64,000 nt of DNA. It comes from Ardenticatenaceae bacterium. Lineage in GTDB: Bacteria; Chloroflexota; Anaerolineae; Promineifilales; Promineifilaceae. Where the stretch lies: the NCBI GenBank assembly GCA_020634455.1, contig JACKBQ010000002.1, positions 434,001-498,000 on the forward strand. The letters are read 5' to 3'. The translations under genes and the position numbers were made by a program. Below are positions 15,734 to 25,731 of the stretch, piece by piece. Numbering within the stretch: the first letter of the stretch is position 1; the number at the start of each line of letters is the position of its first letter. The notes below the pieces were generated by a model that searched no databases, was not told where the DNA came from, and saw only the letters and a program-made list of their open reading frames with translations.

Positions 15734-18700
15734 TTAGCTTACCGGGTCGTTGTTTAATGGTGCGAGGGGAATTTCCGTCGCATTTCTCATTCCATTACTT
15801 TGCACAATGGGTAACGATACAAAAAACATTGTGCCTTTGTTTAATTGACTTGAAAATTTAATGTTGCCCTGGTGCATTTCCACCAGCCACTTGGTAATGG
15901 GCAAGCCAAGCCCCGTACCGCTAGACGTGCGCGTGTTGGAGCTGTCTGCCTGGGCAAATGGCGTAAAAAGCTTATCGTAATCATGCTGGGCAATACCGAT
16001 GCCGGTATCTTGTATCAACAGCTGCAATCGCTCATCTTCTACCCTGGCTTGCAGCAAAATTTCACCCGAATCGGTGAATTTGGCTGCGTTGGAAAGCAGG
16101 TTCAGAACGATTTGGCGCAGGCGTACGGGGTCTGCTTCAATTTCTGGCAAATTCTCAGGCACATCCCAAACAAACGTCACGTTTTCATTGATGAGGCTGC
16201 GCATGGTGTCGCGGGCCGGATCAATCGCCTTTTGTAGTGAAGTTTTCTCGAAATTTAGCGCCATCTTGCCCGCTTCAATTTTGGCCATATCCAAAATTTC
16301 ATTGATAAGCGAGAGCAGATGCTGGCCGTTGGTATAAATTGAGTGTAAATCTTCTTCCTGAGCTTGAGTGGTAGGCCCATCTATGCCTTTGAGGATAACG
16401 CGGGAAAAGCCGATGATGGAGTTGAGGGGGGTGCGCAGCTCATGCGACATATTGGCCAGGAATTGGGTTTTTAGTTGGTCCAACTCGCGCAGCTCTTCGT
16501 TTTGCTGCTGGGTTTGCTGGAAGAGTTGGGCGTTGGCGATGGCCAGGCTGGTTTGGGTGGCAACGCTGCGCAAGAGCTGAATATCGCTCTCGGTGTAAGC
16601 GTGTGGTTCATAAGATTGCACGGTGATGAGGCCAATGGTTTGGGTGTCTTGCAGCAGGGGCACCCAAATGGTGGCTTGTGGCTGCCGTTTGCCAGTGACG
16701 AGTGGCAATGCCTGGACCAAGGGGGCATGAGCGCCTAGCAGCTTTGGTGGTGACTGGCTGTTGAGGAACTCCAGAATAGGGCTGTCTGGTTCAATCTGCT
16801 GGGCAGGCAGGTCTATGATTTGGTCTTTGGCAATAGTGAAGATAGGCTGGTACAGGTTTTGGCTGGCATTGTAAAGGGCCAGGTGGAAGATGGTGTTGTC
16901 TAGCAAACGGCCGACTTCTGCGTAGATGATTTTTGCCAGCAGCGACAGGTCTAGGACGCGGGAAATGTTGGATTGCACCTGGTTCAGGGTGATAAGTTCT
17001 TGAGCGCGGTGTAGGGCTTCGTCTAGCAGCTTGATGTTTTCTAGCTGGGTAGTGAGGTGGTCTACGATGGTTTGGGCAAATTGGAGGTTGGCTGGGGTGA
17101 ACGGCCGTTCCCCACCCAAGGCATCAATAGCTAAATAACCGAGCAACTCCTGCTGGCTGGCGGCTGGGATGAGCAGTGACGCGCTTGCGCCAAACTGGGT
17201 TACATGCTGCCGAATTGCCTCTTTCGGTGCTTTTTCTACATTGGGCGACAGCTTGATAGGTTTTTGTTCACGGCTGAGTTGCTCAAAAATGGTGTCTCCC
17301 AGCATGGGCAGCTTGTACGGCTTTTCGAGAATTTGGCTGTTTGAGCTGGCGGCCAGTTTGCCATTGCCTGTGCCCTGTTCATAAATGACAAAACGGCATT
17401 GGAAAGCGCCGGTGTATGCTTGCAGTTCGCGCACGGTGATTGTCAGGGCATCGTCGCGGGTGATGGCCTGATTTAGCGCCCGCCCAATGCGGTAGAGCAA
17501 ATCTGTTTGGCGCAGCAGCCGCTGGTTTGCCAGAATGGTGGCGGCCTGATCGGCCAGGGTGCGCAAGGGTTGCAGGCTGATATTGGCAAATGCGTTGGGG
17601 GTTTGGTGGGCCAAAACCAGGGTGCCCAGCCACTCTTCATCAATGTAGATGGGAATCATGGCGGCGGCGTGCCGATGGTTTTGGGTAAACAGGCGCAACG
17701 AGAAAGGGTCAATCTCTGGGTCTGTTTGGGCATCGGCCAAAATAAGCACATCGGTTTGGGTGATTTGGTCGCTGTAGCGATATTTGTCACGTGGGAAGCG
17801 GTGGGCTGGATCAATTGGCAGGTTATCGCTGCTCCAAGAGACGGGGGTAATGAGAAAATCTGGCGCTTTGGGGTCGGCGATGATGATTTGAATGACGTCG
17901 GCGATGTTTGAGGCGCGGGCAAAGTCAACGAGTGTTTTATAAATTTCGTAGGCGTTGGTGGCCTGGCCGATGCGACGGCTGGCGCTGTAAAGGCGGTTGG
18001 TTTCGATCAGGTTTTGCTCAGTTTGGGCAAAGAGGTTGGCATTTTCAATAGCGATGGCGAGCTGGTCGGCCAAACTTTGCAGGACGGTGACGGTTTCGCT
18101 GGCAAATGCGCCTTGTTGTGTGCTTTGCACGGTGAGTGCGCCGATGATTTTTTGCCCGGCTTTGAGGGGCAGGGCAAGCTCGGATTGGGTTTCTGGCAGC
18201 AGGGGGTTGGGCTTGAAGGCGGTGGCGTTTTGAACGTTTTGTTCGACGATGGCCTGGCCGGTGGCAACGGCCGTTCCCACCATTGATCCGCCGCCAATTT
18301 CCTGGCTGTGGTTGAGGGCCATTTGCAATTTGCCTGCTTCGCCAGTGCCTGCGTGGAGAACGGCCGTATTTGTGGGCGCATCTACCAAAAAGAGGCCGAC
18401 GTAGTAAAAATTAAAGTTGGAACGAATCAACTCGACTACTTCGGCGATCAGCTGGTTGCGATCCAGAATGGTGGTGGCGGCGCGGGACACTTCAGCGGCG
18501 AGGCGAAGCTGGTTGGAGTAGGCGCGGGTTGTTTGCACAAATTGGGCATTGTTCAGGGCACTGCCCATCTCGCGGATGAGGTCCTGCACGAAGTTTTGTT
18601 CGTCTTCTGGCAAGGTTCCGATGCCGGGGAGACGCACCTGACCGAATTGGTTATCGCCGAGCTGTAGGGGAAGAACGGCCGTTGGCTGAGCCGCAACCGG

Positions 18701-19783
18701 CACGGGCAATGTGTCAAAATCGCGCACAATATTCAGGCTTTTTTCGTCGGCACGGGCGTGCAACATAGCTTCCGGAGTGTTCCAGATGCTATCCAGGTAA
18801 CGGCCGTGCAAAATTTCAAGTTCGTGGGCGCGCTGCTGCGTTTGGGTGAGCAAGTACAGGTTGTGCCACAGCGCCGCTAAATTTTGGGCAAACGTGCGTA
18901 TCAGAATCAGGTATTCTTCGTAAGTTTCTGTATCCAAATCGTCATGGTTAGCCACCAGTGCGCCCATGAGGTGTTGGCCCACTCGCAAGATAATGCCGAC
19001 GACGATGCCATCTTGATCGTTCTCAGTTTTGTAAGCGCGTACAGCTTCGCCTTCTTTATCCAGAGCAGATTCTAGCAGATCGGTTGTGGCGCTGGAGGCG
19101 TTGTTGCCTTGGGTAAGGAAGGGGGCTGTGGTGGTAAGGACACGCCAGACGCTGTTGGTTTGGGCCTCGTAAAGGGTGACGTGGGTAATGTCTAGCGCCT
19201 GGCAGATACCAGCGACCGCTTCGCGGAGCAAGGTTGCTTCGTCTGTAGTCTGGCTCAGGCGAGCGTTTAGGTGCAAGATTTGGTTTTGGTTGGCGTTGCG
19301 CTCTTTTTGGGCGTCGTGCAGGGTAATTTGCCGGTCTAGCTGGGCATGGAGGGCGCGTTGCAGGGCAGATTGTGAGGTTTCTTGAAAGCGTTGCTGCACG
19401 ATTTCGCGGGCGTTTGCCAGTTTTTCCAGGAAGATGAGTTGAAAGTTGTTGAGGCGTCGGGAAACGGCCGTATCCGGGCCAGCTTGGGTGGTTTGTTGCA
19501 GGGCGCGCATCATTTGGGTGGCGGTAACAATTGCCATGCCCTGTTCAGCAAGCTGGGTGGCAACGGCCGTAATGTCGGTTTCGTTTGCTTCAAAAGCCAG
19601 ATATTGCTGCAAAACCGCCAGCAGTTGTGTGGCTACCTGCCGACCTCGCCGGGGGGAGGTCAGGATGCCTCGATTGTCAATGGCATGGCGCACGAAGGCA
19701 TTGTACAGGGCTGTTTCCAGAACGGCCGTGTCAATGGCTAACTCAGTTGGGGCCTGCGCCTTCAGAGGCTCTTGTTTTTGCAT
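15734..19783 (-). CDS. Multi-GAF sensor histidine kinase
   Basis: A very large soluble kinase of 1349 aa. The N-terminal 180 residues resemble the RsbRD-like/unknown sensor region; then come about five GAF domains (roughly 185-330, 440-590, 615-760, 775-920 and 940-1080) with the repeated opening RAQELITLNQVQSNISRVL type. C-terminal HisKA has H-box MSHELRTPLN near 1105 and HATPase_c has NLLSNAAKFTD, DTGIGIAQHD and GTGLGLPITKWL. No transmembrane segments are seen. It ends the four-gene operon receiver / membrane-GAF / methyltransferase / kinase (23888 to 15734), with a 29-bp gap from the methyltransferase. GAF ligands are unknown. Confidence 0.92.
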   Translation of the reverse strand: MQKQEPLKAQAPTELAIDTAVLETALYNAFVRHAIDNRGILTSPRRGRQVATQLLAVLQQYLAFEANETDITAVATQLAEQGMAIVTATQMMRALQQTTQAGPDTAVSRRLNNFQLIFLEKLANAREIVQQRFQETSQSALQRALHAQLDRQITLHDAQKERNANQNQILHLNARLSQTTDEATLLREAVAGICQALDITHVTLYEAQTNSVWRVLTTTAPFLTQGNNASSATTDLLESALDKEGEAVRAYKTENDQDGIVVGIILRVGQHLMGALVANHDDLDTETYEEYLILIRTFAQNLAALWHNLYLLTQTQQRAHELEILHGRYLDSIWNTPEAMLHARADEKSLNIVRDFDTLPVPVAAQPTAVLPLQLGDNQFGQVRLPGIGTLPEDEQNFVQDLIREMGSALNNAQFVQTTRAYSNQLRLAAEVSRAATTILDRNQLIAEVVELIRSNFNFYYVGLFLVDAPTNTAVLHAGTGEAGKLQMALNHSQEIGGGSMVGTAVATGQAIVEQNVQNATAFKPNPLLPETQSELALPLKAGQKIIGALTVQSTQQGAFASETVTVLQSLADQLAIAIENANLFAQTEQNLIETNRLYSASRRIGQATNAYEIYKTLVDFARASNIADVIQIIIADPKAPDFLITPVSWSSDNLPIDPAHRFPRDKYRYSDQITQTDVLILADAQTDPEIDPFSLRLFTQNHRHAAAMIPIYIDEEWLGTLVLAHQTPNAFANISLQPLRTLADQAATILANQRLLRQTDLLYRIGRALNQAITRDDALTITVRELQAYTGAFQCRFVIYEQGTGNGKLAASSNSQILEKPYKLPMLGDTIFEQLSREQKPIKLSPNVEKAPKEAIRQHVTQFGASASLLIPAASQQELLGYLAIDALGGERPFTPANLQFAQTIVDHLTTQLENIKLLDEALHRAQELITLNQVQSNISRVLDLSLLAKIIYAEVGRLLDNTIFHLALYNASQNLYQPIFTIAKDQIIDLPAQQIEPDSPILEFLNSQSPPKLLGAHAPLVQALPLVTGKRQPQATIWVPLLQDTQTIGLITVQSYEPHAYTESDIQLLRSVATQTSLAIANAQLFQQTQQQNEELRELDQLKTQFLANMSHELRTPLNSIIGFSRVILKGIDGPTTQAQEEDLHSIYTNGQHLLSLINEILDMAKIEAGKMALNFEKTSLQKAIDPARDTMRSLINENVTFVWDVPENLPEIEADPVRLRQIVLNLLSNAAKFTDSGEILLQARVEDERLQLLIQDTGIGIAQHDYDKLFTPFAQADSSNTRTSSGTGLGLPITKWLVEMHQGNIKFSSQLNKGTMFFVSLPIVQSNGMRNATEIPLAPLNNDPVS

Positions 19784-19812
19784 TATCTTGCTTACTGCTT
19801 ACACAGTGTCCG

Positions 19813-20637
19813 TTATTTCTTGAGCAAAAAGGCAGCGTAAAAGGCCATGTTGATACCTTCGCGATCTGCCTTGGTAATAAAATCTTCCGGTAGGCCCAGG
19901 AATTGGGTGATTGGCTCCACCAGGCTAGTATGCCACGGCTGCCACATCTCTACAGCATCAGCCAGGGTGTGCAGCTCGATTGGCAATTGCGCCTGGCGAC
20001 ATAGCGCCAGAAATTTGTAATAATTTTCTGGCATTTCCAAATTTGCATGGGTTTGAAAAACCAAAAACAGTTTGGAGCCAACGGGTGCCCACTCAAACAG
20101 CGCCTCTGCCAGGGTTTGTACTTCCGGTTCAGACAAAAATAGTTGCAAGGCGTTGATGCCAATGGCAACGGGTTCATCTAGCCGAATCAGCTTTAACACT
20201 TCTGGGGCTTGTAAAATCTCACTGATCTCTTTGGCGTTGCCCCGAATATAGGCCAGGTTTTCACGTGTTTCCAGCAGGCTACGACCGTAACTGACGGCCA
20301 CCGGGTTTATATCGCTATACACAATGCGGCTGCCTGGGGCAAAAGCGTGCAAATGATCATCAGACGGCATGCCAGAGGCCAAATCCAAGAACTGGGTAAA
20401 CCCTTCATTGTACAAAATCTGGGCTGCTTCCTGAATAAAAGCGCGGCGTAACCGCACCCATTTACGCAGGGAGGGCAAGATTTTGAGCATTTCGGCCGCA
20501 GCCTGCCGATCTGCTTCAAAGTGGGTGGTTCCGCCCACCAGATAATCGAATATGCGAGCCAGGTTTGGCAGCGATGTGTCTAGAAAAATGGCGCTGTTAG
20601 ATTTTGTGCTGTGCCCCGGTTGATCTAGTTGTGTCAT
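19813..20637 (-). CDS. SAM-dependent methyltransferase, Methyltransf_19 (DUF574) family
   Basis: A protein of 274 aa. The family hallmark FDYLVGGTTHFEADR is near residues 30-45 (usually YDYLLGGKDNFAADR), followed by RLRRAFIQEAAQ and the SAM-binding block QFLDLASGMPSDDHLH, then VYSDINPVAV. This family is common in actinomycetes and Chloroflexota and has no established substrate. The start overlaps the stop of the upstream membrane-GAF gene by 4 bases, indicating translational coupling in the signalling operon. Why a methyltransferase is locked between two GAF sensor proteins is not known. Confidence 0.88.
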   Translation of the reverse strand: MTQLDQPGHSTKSNSAIFLDTSLPNLARIFDYLVGGTTHFEADRQAAAEMLKILPSLRKWVRLRRAFIQEAAQILYNEGFTQFLDLASGMPSDDHLHAFAPGSRIVYSDINPVAVSYGRSLLETRENLAYIRGNAKEISEILQAPEVLKLIRLDEPVAIGINALQLFLSEPEVQTLAEALFEWAPVGSKLFLVFQTHANLEMPENYYKFLALCRQAQLPIELHTLADAVEMWQPWHTSLVEPITQFLGLPEDFITKADREGINMAFYAAFLLKK

Positions 20638-23447
20638 GATTTTTCGGTGTTTCTACCCAGCTGCAGCTCAACGGCCGTACCGGCCAACTGCCTGGAAAGC
20701 GCATGTAAGCCAATGCCTACAATCGTTTCCACATCGGTAGATTGATGAAGCTGGGTACTAATGGCGTTTAATGCTGCTTGTCGTTGTGCCCGTGATTCAG
20801 CGCGTGCCAACAGTTGGGCATTTTGAATTGCTACGGCAAGCTGGTCAGCCATAATTTGCAGCGCTCCAATCAGGTCTTCAGAGAACAGGTTGGGCACGTT
20901 GCTTTGCACTGTGAGCGCCCCAATTGTTTTGCCGCGAACTCGCAGGGGCAACGCTAACTCAGATCGCGTTTCTGGTAGATGAGGATTTGGCAGCCATTCG
21001 GGGTCGGTGGCGACGTCGTTGGTAATACGTGGCTGGCCATCCTGTGTGGCACCGCCAACAAGGGATTTCCCCCCGACTTGTAATTGGTGATGAGCCGAAA
21101 TTTGGGCTTCGCCAGCGATTCCGGTGCCTGCTTTTAGCACGGCCAAATCCTCTTCAACCAGGAAAAGGCCCACATAATACAGTTCAAATCGATCTTTAAT
21201 AAGGTCTACTGACTGTTGTAATAGGGCGTTCAGGTCTAAAATGCTGGTAGTGGCTGCGGCAACTTCTGCGGCCGTTTGCATCTGTAAGCGTTGTTCAGAT
21301 TGAACGGCCAGGGCATCCTGAACGGCTTCGAGTTGGAGCAAGTTGTTAACAGCAATGGAAAGCGCACCAGCAATGGTTGTGAGCAGTTCGATGTCTCGCT
21401 GGCTGAAAGGTTCCAAGTTTTGTAAGGACAGTACGCCAATGAGCCGATTGGTAACAATGAGCGGGATGCCGAGCCAATATTCGTGGTAATCCTCTGTTGT
21501 GCCTACCTGAAAAGAGTTGAATTTGGCCTGGTTTTCGGGCGTGGCATGAATGTGCAAGGTGGTGCGGGTGCGTACGACGTGCCCGCTAAAACCGGTGCTT
21601 AGGGAAAGCGGTGGAATGTTGGAAAGATCAACTTCTTCACCATAGTCGTACAGGTAAAGCCAGTTTAAATATTCCTGGTCTGGGGATACTAAAAAGATGG
21701 CCAGGCCGGTCGCTTCTACCAGGGAGAGAATTTCGCGGCGGGTGGCTTTGTACACTTTTGTCAGGTTGGGCGCTTCGGATAGCGAGAGGCTAAGCCGATT
21801 GAGTGAGCTGAGTTGAGCCACACGGGCTTGGGCTTCTGAGGAAAGGGTGGCGTTGGCCAGGGAAACGGCCGTTTCATTGGCCATTGCCTGCGCTAATTGA
21901 ATCTCGTTATCAGAAAAGTCGGGCTGCGACTGACCCCGAAAAAGACGTACCAGGCCTAAAGTATTACCACCCTGTACCAACGGAATGTCCAGATAGCTAT
22001 GCTGCTTGTTTTCTTCTAGCCAAAGGCGATCTCCTTCCTGTAAATCCGCATCTGTGAGGCGTGTTACTTTCGTTTGCCTGGATGAAAGCACATTTTCCAT
22101 TACTGGTCGCATTTTTAACGGATAAGTACCCAAATCTAAAACGTACTGGTCAATGGCACCAGTGGTTAAATCGTAGACAAAATCAACCTGGGCGGTGACG
22201 GTTTCGGCACCACTTTCCCAAGAAAATATGGTGCAGCGCGCTGCTTGTAGCCAGGTTGTCAGCGCCCTTGCTGCCCGACGGTACAGCTCCCCAACATCGA
22301 GCGTACTGGAAAGCAAGGAGTTGTATTCATAAAGGATGCGGGTTTCATTTAATCTGGATTCGGTTTTGGCAAAAAGGCGTGCATTGTCAATATTGATGGC
22401 AATCTGATTAGCAATGATTTGTAAAATGGAAACATCTTCGCGAGCCAGCACGCCGGGTCGGTCGCTCTGAACATCCAGCACACCGAGTAGTTCGCCACGC
22501 GCAACCAATGGCAGGGCAATTTCGGAGCGAGTGTTGGGCAAAAATGGTTCCTCTTTATACGCTTCGTCTTTGGTCACATCTTCAACAATGCGGGCGTCAC
22601 GGTGTAGCGCTGCCCAGCCTACAATGGATTGGTTGTCCATGGGGAGTTGGTATTGCAAATCAATCAAATCAATCTGCGCATCGGTGGCTACCTCGCGCAA
22701 ACCAAGTAATTTGGTTTGAGAATCTGCCAGAAAAATGGACACATGGTAAAAGTTGAATTGAGATTTTAGGAGTACGGCCGTTTTTCGTAAAAGCTGCTCT
22801 AAATCTAAAGAGCTACTTCCTTTTTCGGCAATTTCGGCGCTGAATTGAAGCTGTTGGGCACGTCTTTCCTGTCGATTATTTTGGGTGAGCAATTCGCTGG
22901 CCAGCAATTTAGAGTTGCGTAACGCGCCTTGTAGATATTCGGCCGTTGTCCAGGCCACAAAGCTAATGCCCAGGCAAGTTACCACAAACTCTACTACCGA
23001 GAGCAGTGTGAACATGTCTGACAATATAAAAAAAGACGAAACCGTTACCAGTGTAACGGCGCTGTAAAGCATAGATGCCCGCACAGAATCTAAGGTAGCA
23101 ATGGCTACCACAGAAATTAGCATCAGGTAAGGGAAAAACAAATTCCGTGTGGTGGTTACTAACAGCGTAAAGAAAATCGCGTTGAGAATACCAAAGAATA
23201 AATGGGCTGCCAGCCGTATATGACCTGTACGCGTAATCCAAAGGCAGATGAGGCCAAACAAAAACGAGGTGAACGCCTGGTAAATTGCAACTGTAGAGGT
23301 AACTTGTGTAGGGCGAAAGATCTCAACAACGGCTCGAAGGACACTTAGCACAGTAAGGACAATGATGAGCCCTTGTAGCAGAGCCCCTTTGCGCTGAACT
23401 GCAACATCTTCGGCTTGAATTTTGAGAAAGTTCAGTGAGGCAAGCAT
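20634..23447 (-). CDS. Membrane-anchored multi-GAF sensor protein without kinase domain
   Basis: A protein of 937 aa. Residues about 20-190 contain five to six hydrophobic helices (for example LLQGLIIVLTVLSVLRAVVE, cut here, and FLFGLICLWIT). Then follow four GAF domains, about 205-355, 370-530, 550-710 and 735-900, two of them very similar in the block around NTRSEIALPLVARGELLGVL and ETRSELALPLRVRGKTIGAL. The protein ends after the last GAF, with no HisKA or HATPase. It probably senses and passes its signal by contact to the kinase encoded two genes downstream. It lies six bases after the receiver gene and overlaps the methyltransferase gene. Confidence 0.88.
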   Translation of the reverse strand: MLASLNFLKIQAEDVAVQRKGALLQGLIIVLTVLSVLRAVVEIFRPTQVTSTVAIYQAFTSFLFGLICLWITRTGHIRLAAHLFFGILNAIFFTLLVTTTRNLFFPYLMLISVVAIATLDSVRASMLYSAVTLVTVSSFFILSDMFTLLSVVEFVVTCLGISFVAWTTAEYLQGALRNSKLLASELLTQNNRQERRAQQLQFSAEIAEKGSSSLDLEQLLRKTAVLLKSQFNFYHVSIFLADSQTKLLGLREVATDAQIDLIDLQYQLPMDNQSIVGWAALHRDARIVEDVTKDEAYKEEPFLPNTRSEIALPLVARGELLGVLDVQSDRPGVLAREDVSILQIIANQIAINIDNARLFAKTESRLNETRILYEYNSLLSSTLDVGELYRRAARALTTWLQAARCTIFSWESGAETVTAQVDFVYDLTTGAIDQYVLDLGTYPLKMRPVMENVLSSRQTKVTRLTDADLQEGDRLWLEENKQHSYLDIPLVQGGNTLGLVRLFRGQSQPDFSDNEIQLAQAMANETAVSLANATLSSEAQARVAQLSSLNRLSLSLSEAPNLTKVYKATRREILSLVEATGLAIFLVSPDQEYLNWLYLYDYGEEVDLSNIPPLSLSTGFSGHVVRTRTTLHIHATPENQAKFNSFQVGTTEDYHEYWLGIPLIVTNRLIGVLSLQNLEPFSQRDIELLTTIAGALSIAVNNLLQLEAVQDALAVQSEQRLQMQTAAEVAAATTSILDLNALLQQSVDLIKDRFELYYVGLFLVEEDLAVLKAGTGIAGEAQISAHHQLQVGGKSLVGGATQDGQPRITNDVATDPEWLPNPHLPETRSELALPLRVRGKTIGALTVQSNVPNLFSEDLIGALQIMADQLAVAIQNAQLLARAESRAQRQAALNAISTQLHQSTDVETIVGIGLHALSRQLAGTAVELQLGRNTEKS

Positions 23448-23453
23448 ACGGGG

Positions 23454-23888
23454 TTAAATTCCTAAGTCCCACACTGGCTCCCCATTAAGAATTTGCTTGA
23501 TTTGTTCCGGGAAGCGATCAGCGTCCAGCGGTTTAGACAAAAAGCCATCAAATCCAGCCTCACGCGCCTTTTGCATTTCTGCACCACTGCCGTGAGCAGT
23601 AACCACAACCACCAAGGTGTTTTGCAGGTGAGCGTCCGTACGGATTTGTTTGAGGGCTTCGTAGCCATCTTCATGCGGCAGGCGCAAATCCATCAAGATA
23701 AGATCTACGCGAGACATGGTGTTGGCAAAATCTACCACACCCCAACCAGTGGTTTTCCATTCGCATTTCTGCACGCCCATAAAGGCCAGCAAACGAGCGA
23801 TAAGCACAAAGTTGGAGACGTTGTCTTCGACGACAAGGACATGGGCGTCTTTTGGATCAACAGAAGATTTTAAATTTACATTGCTCAT
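23454..23888 (-). CDS. Single-domain response regulator
   Basis: A stand-alone receiver of 144 aa. Acidic residues VVEDN, phospho-Asp in LILMDLRLPHEDGYE, Thr/Ala in VVVTAHG and Lys in FLSKPLD are all present. No output domain is attached, so it acts as a phosphorelay shuttle or by protein contact. It is the first gene of the minus-strand operon with the membrane-GAF protein, methyltransferase and multi-GAF kinase. The 235 bp upstream (23889-24123) presumably hold the promoter; I could not fix one. Confidence 0.92.
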   Translation of the reverse strand: MSNVNLKSSVDPKDAHVLVVEDNVSNFVLIARLLAFMGVQKCEWKTTGWGVVDFANTMSRVDLILMDLRLPHEDGYEALKQIRTDAHLQNTLVVVVTAHGSGAEMQKAREAGFDGFLSKPLDADRFPEQIKQILNGEPVWDLGI

Positions 23889-24123
23889 ATGGTGTCTACC
23901 CTTTTATGAAAATCGGTTTTTGCCCTCTGTGGCAACCTTGTGATGGTGGTCATTTGCTGATGCCGACGAACCAAAAAAGTAAAACCGCGCTGGCTTACTT
24001 TCCAAGTTAACGACACTCATTTGCTCAAAGGAACCGATTGGCTTTAATGATAGCGATTTACAAATGATAACGCCGTTAAGGATACGAAAAAAGTGATTTG
24101 AAACTAAACAGATATGGTTTGTT

Positions 24124-25581
24124 TTAGCTACTTACCCAAACACGGCCGTGTTTAGGCGGTAATGTCAAGGTACTGTGCTTGGTAAACGGTTGACCCTCAG
24201 GATTCAGCTTTTCCTCTAAGTAATAAGAAAAACCGGGTGGCGCAATGATCACTTCTTCTTGCTGACCCATGTTGAAGGCGATTACGGCCGTTTGCTCACG
24301 ATATTGCCGCTGATACACGACGACACGCTCGTTGGCATACATGATGCGAAAATTGCCCCGCCGCAGCGCTGGTGTCTCTCGGCGAAGCTGAACATACTTC
24401 TTCAAATCTTCAAGCAAAGTCGTGTCCCAACTGCCCTCATCATGCCACGGGAATGCACCTCTGCACAACGGATCATGCCCGCCAGACATGCCAATTTCAT
24501 CCCCATAGTAAATATTTGGTACGCCGGGTGAGGTCATCTGACACAAAAACATCAGGCGCAGTGCTGTTTTGTCGTGGCGAGCTACAGTAAGCGTGCGAGG
24601 CACATCGTGGCTGCCCAACATATTCATTTGCGAAAGCACAATTTCTGAATCGTAAAGCTGGTTAAAAATGCGCTCTAACTCAGTGGCAAATTGGGTTGCA
24701 TTGAGCGGTTGAATGTAGCCGTATCCAGTACGCACAGTGTCCGTCTGATCCATACCGTTCCCAGAGAAATACCCCAGCGCCGCGCGCGAAAAAAGGTAAT
24801 TCATCTGTCCATCAAATTGATCCCCTTGCAACCAACGGTGCGCCTCGCCCCATAACTCACCCACAATATAGGCATCTGGGTTAATATTTTTGCACCGACG
24901 ACGAAACTCCCGCCAAAATTCATCATCATCAATCTCGTTAGGCACATCTAGCCGCCAGCCATCAATGCCCTGTTTAAGCCAATGCGTCGCAACCTGCCAC
25001 AAAAATTCCCGCACAGCAGGGGATTTGGTATTGAATTTGGGCAAGGAATGCATTCCCCACCAGGCATCGTAGCTGGCTGGCTGGTCTTCGGCAAAAGCAT
25101 TGACAGGCCAGTGACGTACATGGAACCAGTCGGTGTATGGCGATTCCTGGCCACATTCCATTAGATGATTAAATTGGAAAAAGCCGCGACTGGCATGGTT
25201 AAACACACCGTCTAACACAACGCGAATCTCTCTTGCATGGGCCGCATCCAGCAGTTCTTGCAACGCCTGGTTGCCACCAAGAATGGGGTCTACATGAAAA
25301 TAATCGTGGGTGTGGTAGCGGTGGTTGGACGCGGAGGCAAAAACCGGGTTCAGGTAGATGGCATTGATGCCCAACGCTTCCAGGTAAGGCAGCTTTTCAA
25401 TAACACCTAGCAAGTCGCCGCCCTGAAAACCATGATACGTGGGAACATCTCCCCAGGGCTGCAAATTTTTTGGTTTGGGTAGGTAGCCGTTCTGTCCGAA
25501 ACGGCCGCTCTTAGCAAACCGATCCGGAAAGATTTGGTAGAATATGGCGTCTTTCACCCAATCTGGGGTTGAAATGTTCAT
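24124..25581 (-). CDS. GH13 alpha-amylase/neopullulanase-like glycosidase
   Basis: An alpha-glucan hydrolase of 485 aa. The TIM barrel shows the GH13 conserved regions: VVLDGVFNHASRGF, GWRLDVPNEID with nucleophile Asp, YIVGELWGEA with acid/base Glu, and NMLGSHDVPRTL with the third acid. There is no signal peptide and no N-terminal CBM, so it is probably cytoplasmic and acts on maltodextrins or cyclodextrins. ATG 25581 is chosen: AGGAG lies at the right distance, and the eight extra residues of the longer frame would cover that site. It stands alone between the signalling operon and a divergent deacylase gene. Confidence 0.93.
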   Translation of the reverse strand: MNISTPDWVKDAIFYQIFPDRFAKSGRFGQNGYLPKPKNLQPWGDVPTYHGFQGGDLLGVIEKLPYLEALGINAIYLNPVFASASNHRYHTHDYFHVDPILGGNQALQELLDAAHAREIRVVLDGVFNHASRGFFQFNHLMECGQESPYTDWFHVRHWPVNAFAEDQPASYDAWWGMHSLPKFNTKSPAVREFLWQVATHWLKQGIDGWRLDVPNEIDDDEFWREFRRRCKNINPDAYIVGELWGEAHRWLQGDQFDGQMNYLFSRAALGYFSGNGMDQTDTVRTGYGYIQPLNATQFATELERIFNQLYDSEIVLSQMNMLGSHDVPRTLTVARHDKTALRLMFLCQMTSPGVPNIYYGDEIGMSGGHDPLCRGAFPWHDEGSWDTTLLEDLKKYVQLRRETPALRRGNFRIMYANERVVVYQRQYREQTAVIAFNMGQQEEVIIAPPGFSYYLEEKLNPEGQPFTKHSTLTLPPKHGRVWVSS

Positions 25582-25731
25582 AAAGACTTTCTCCTGACAA
25601 GCCATTATAGGCGATTTTCTTTACATATTTTCTGTATATTTTAAGTAAAGAGTCCCAATTTAACACCAAAATTTTGGAGTTTGGCCGATTTTTGGCATAA
25701 GCAATCATTATATTTTGCAATGAGGATGGGT

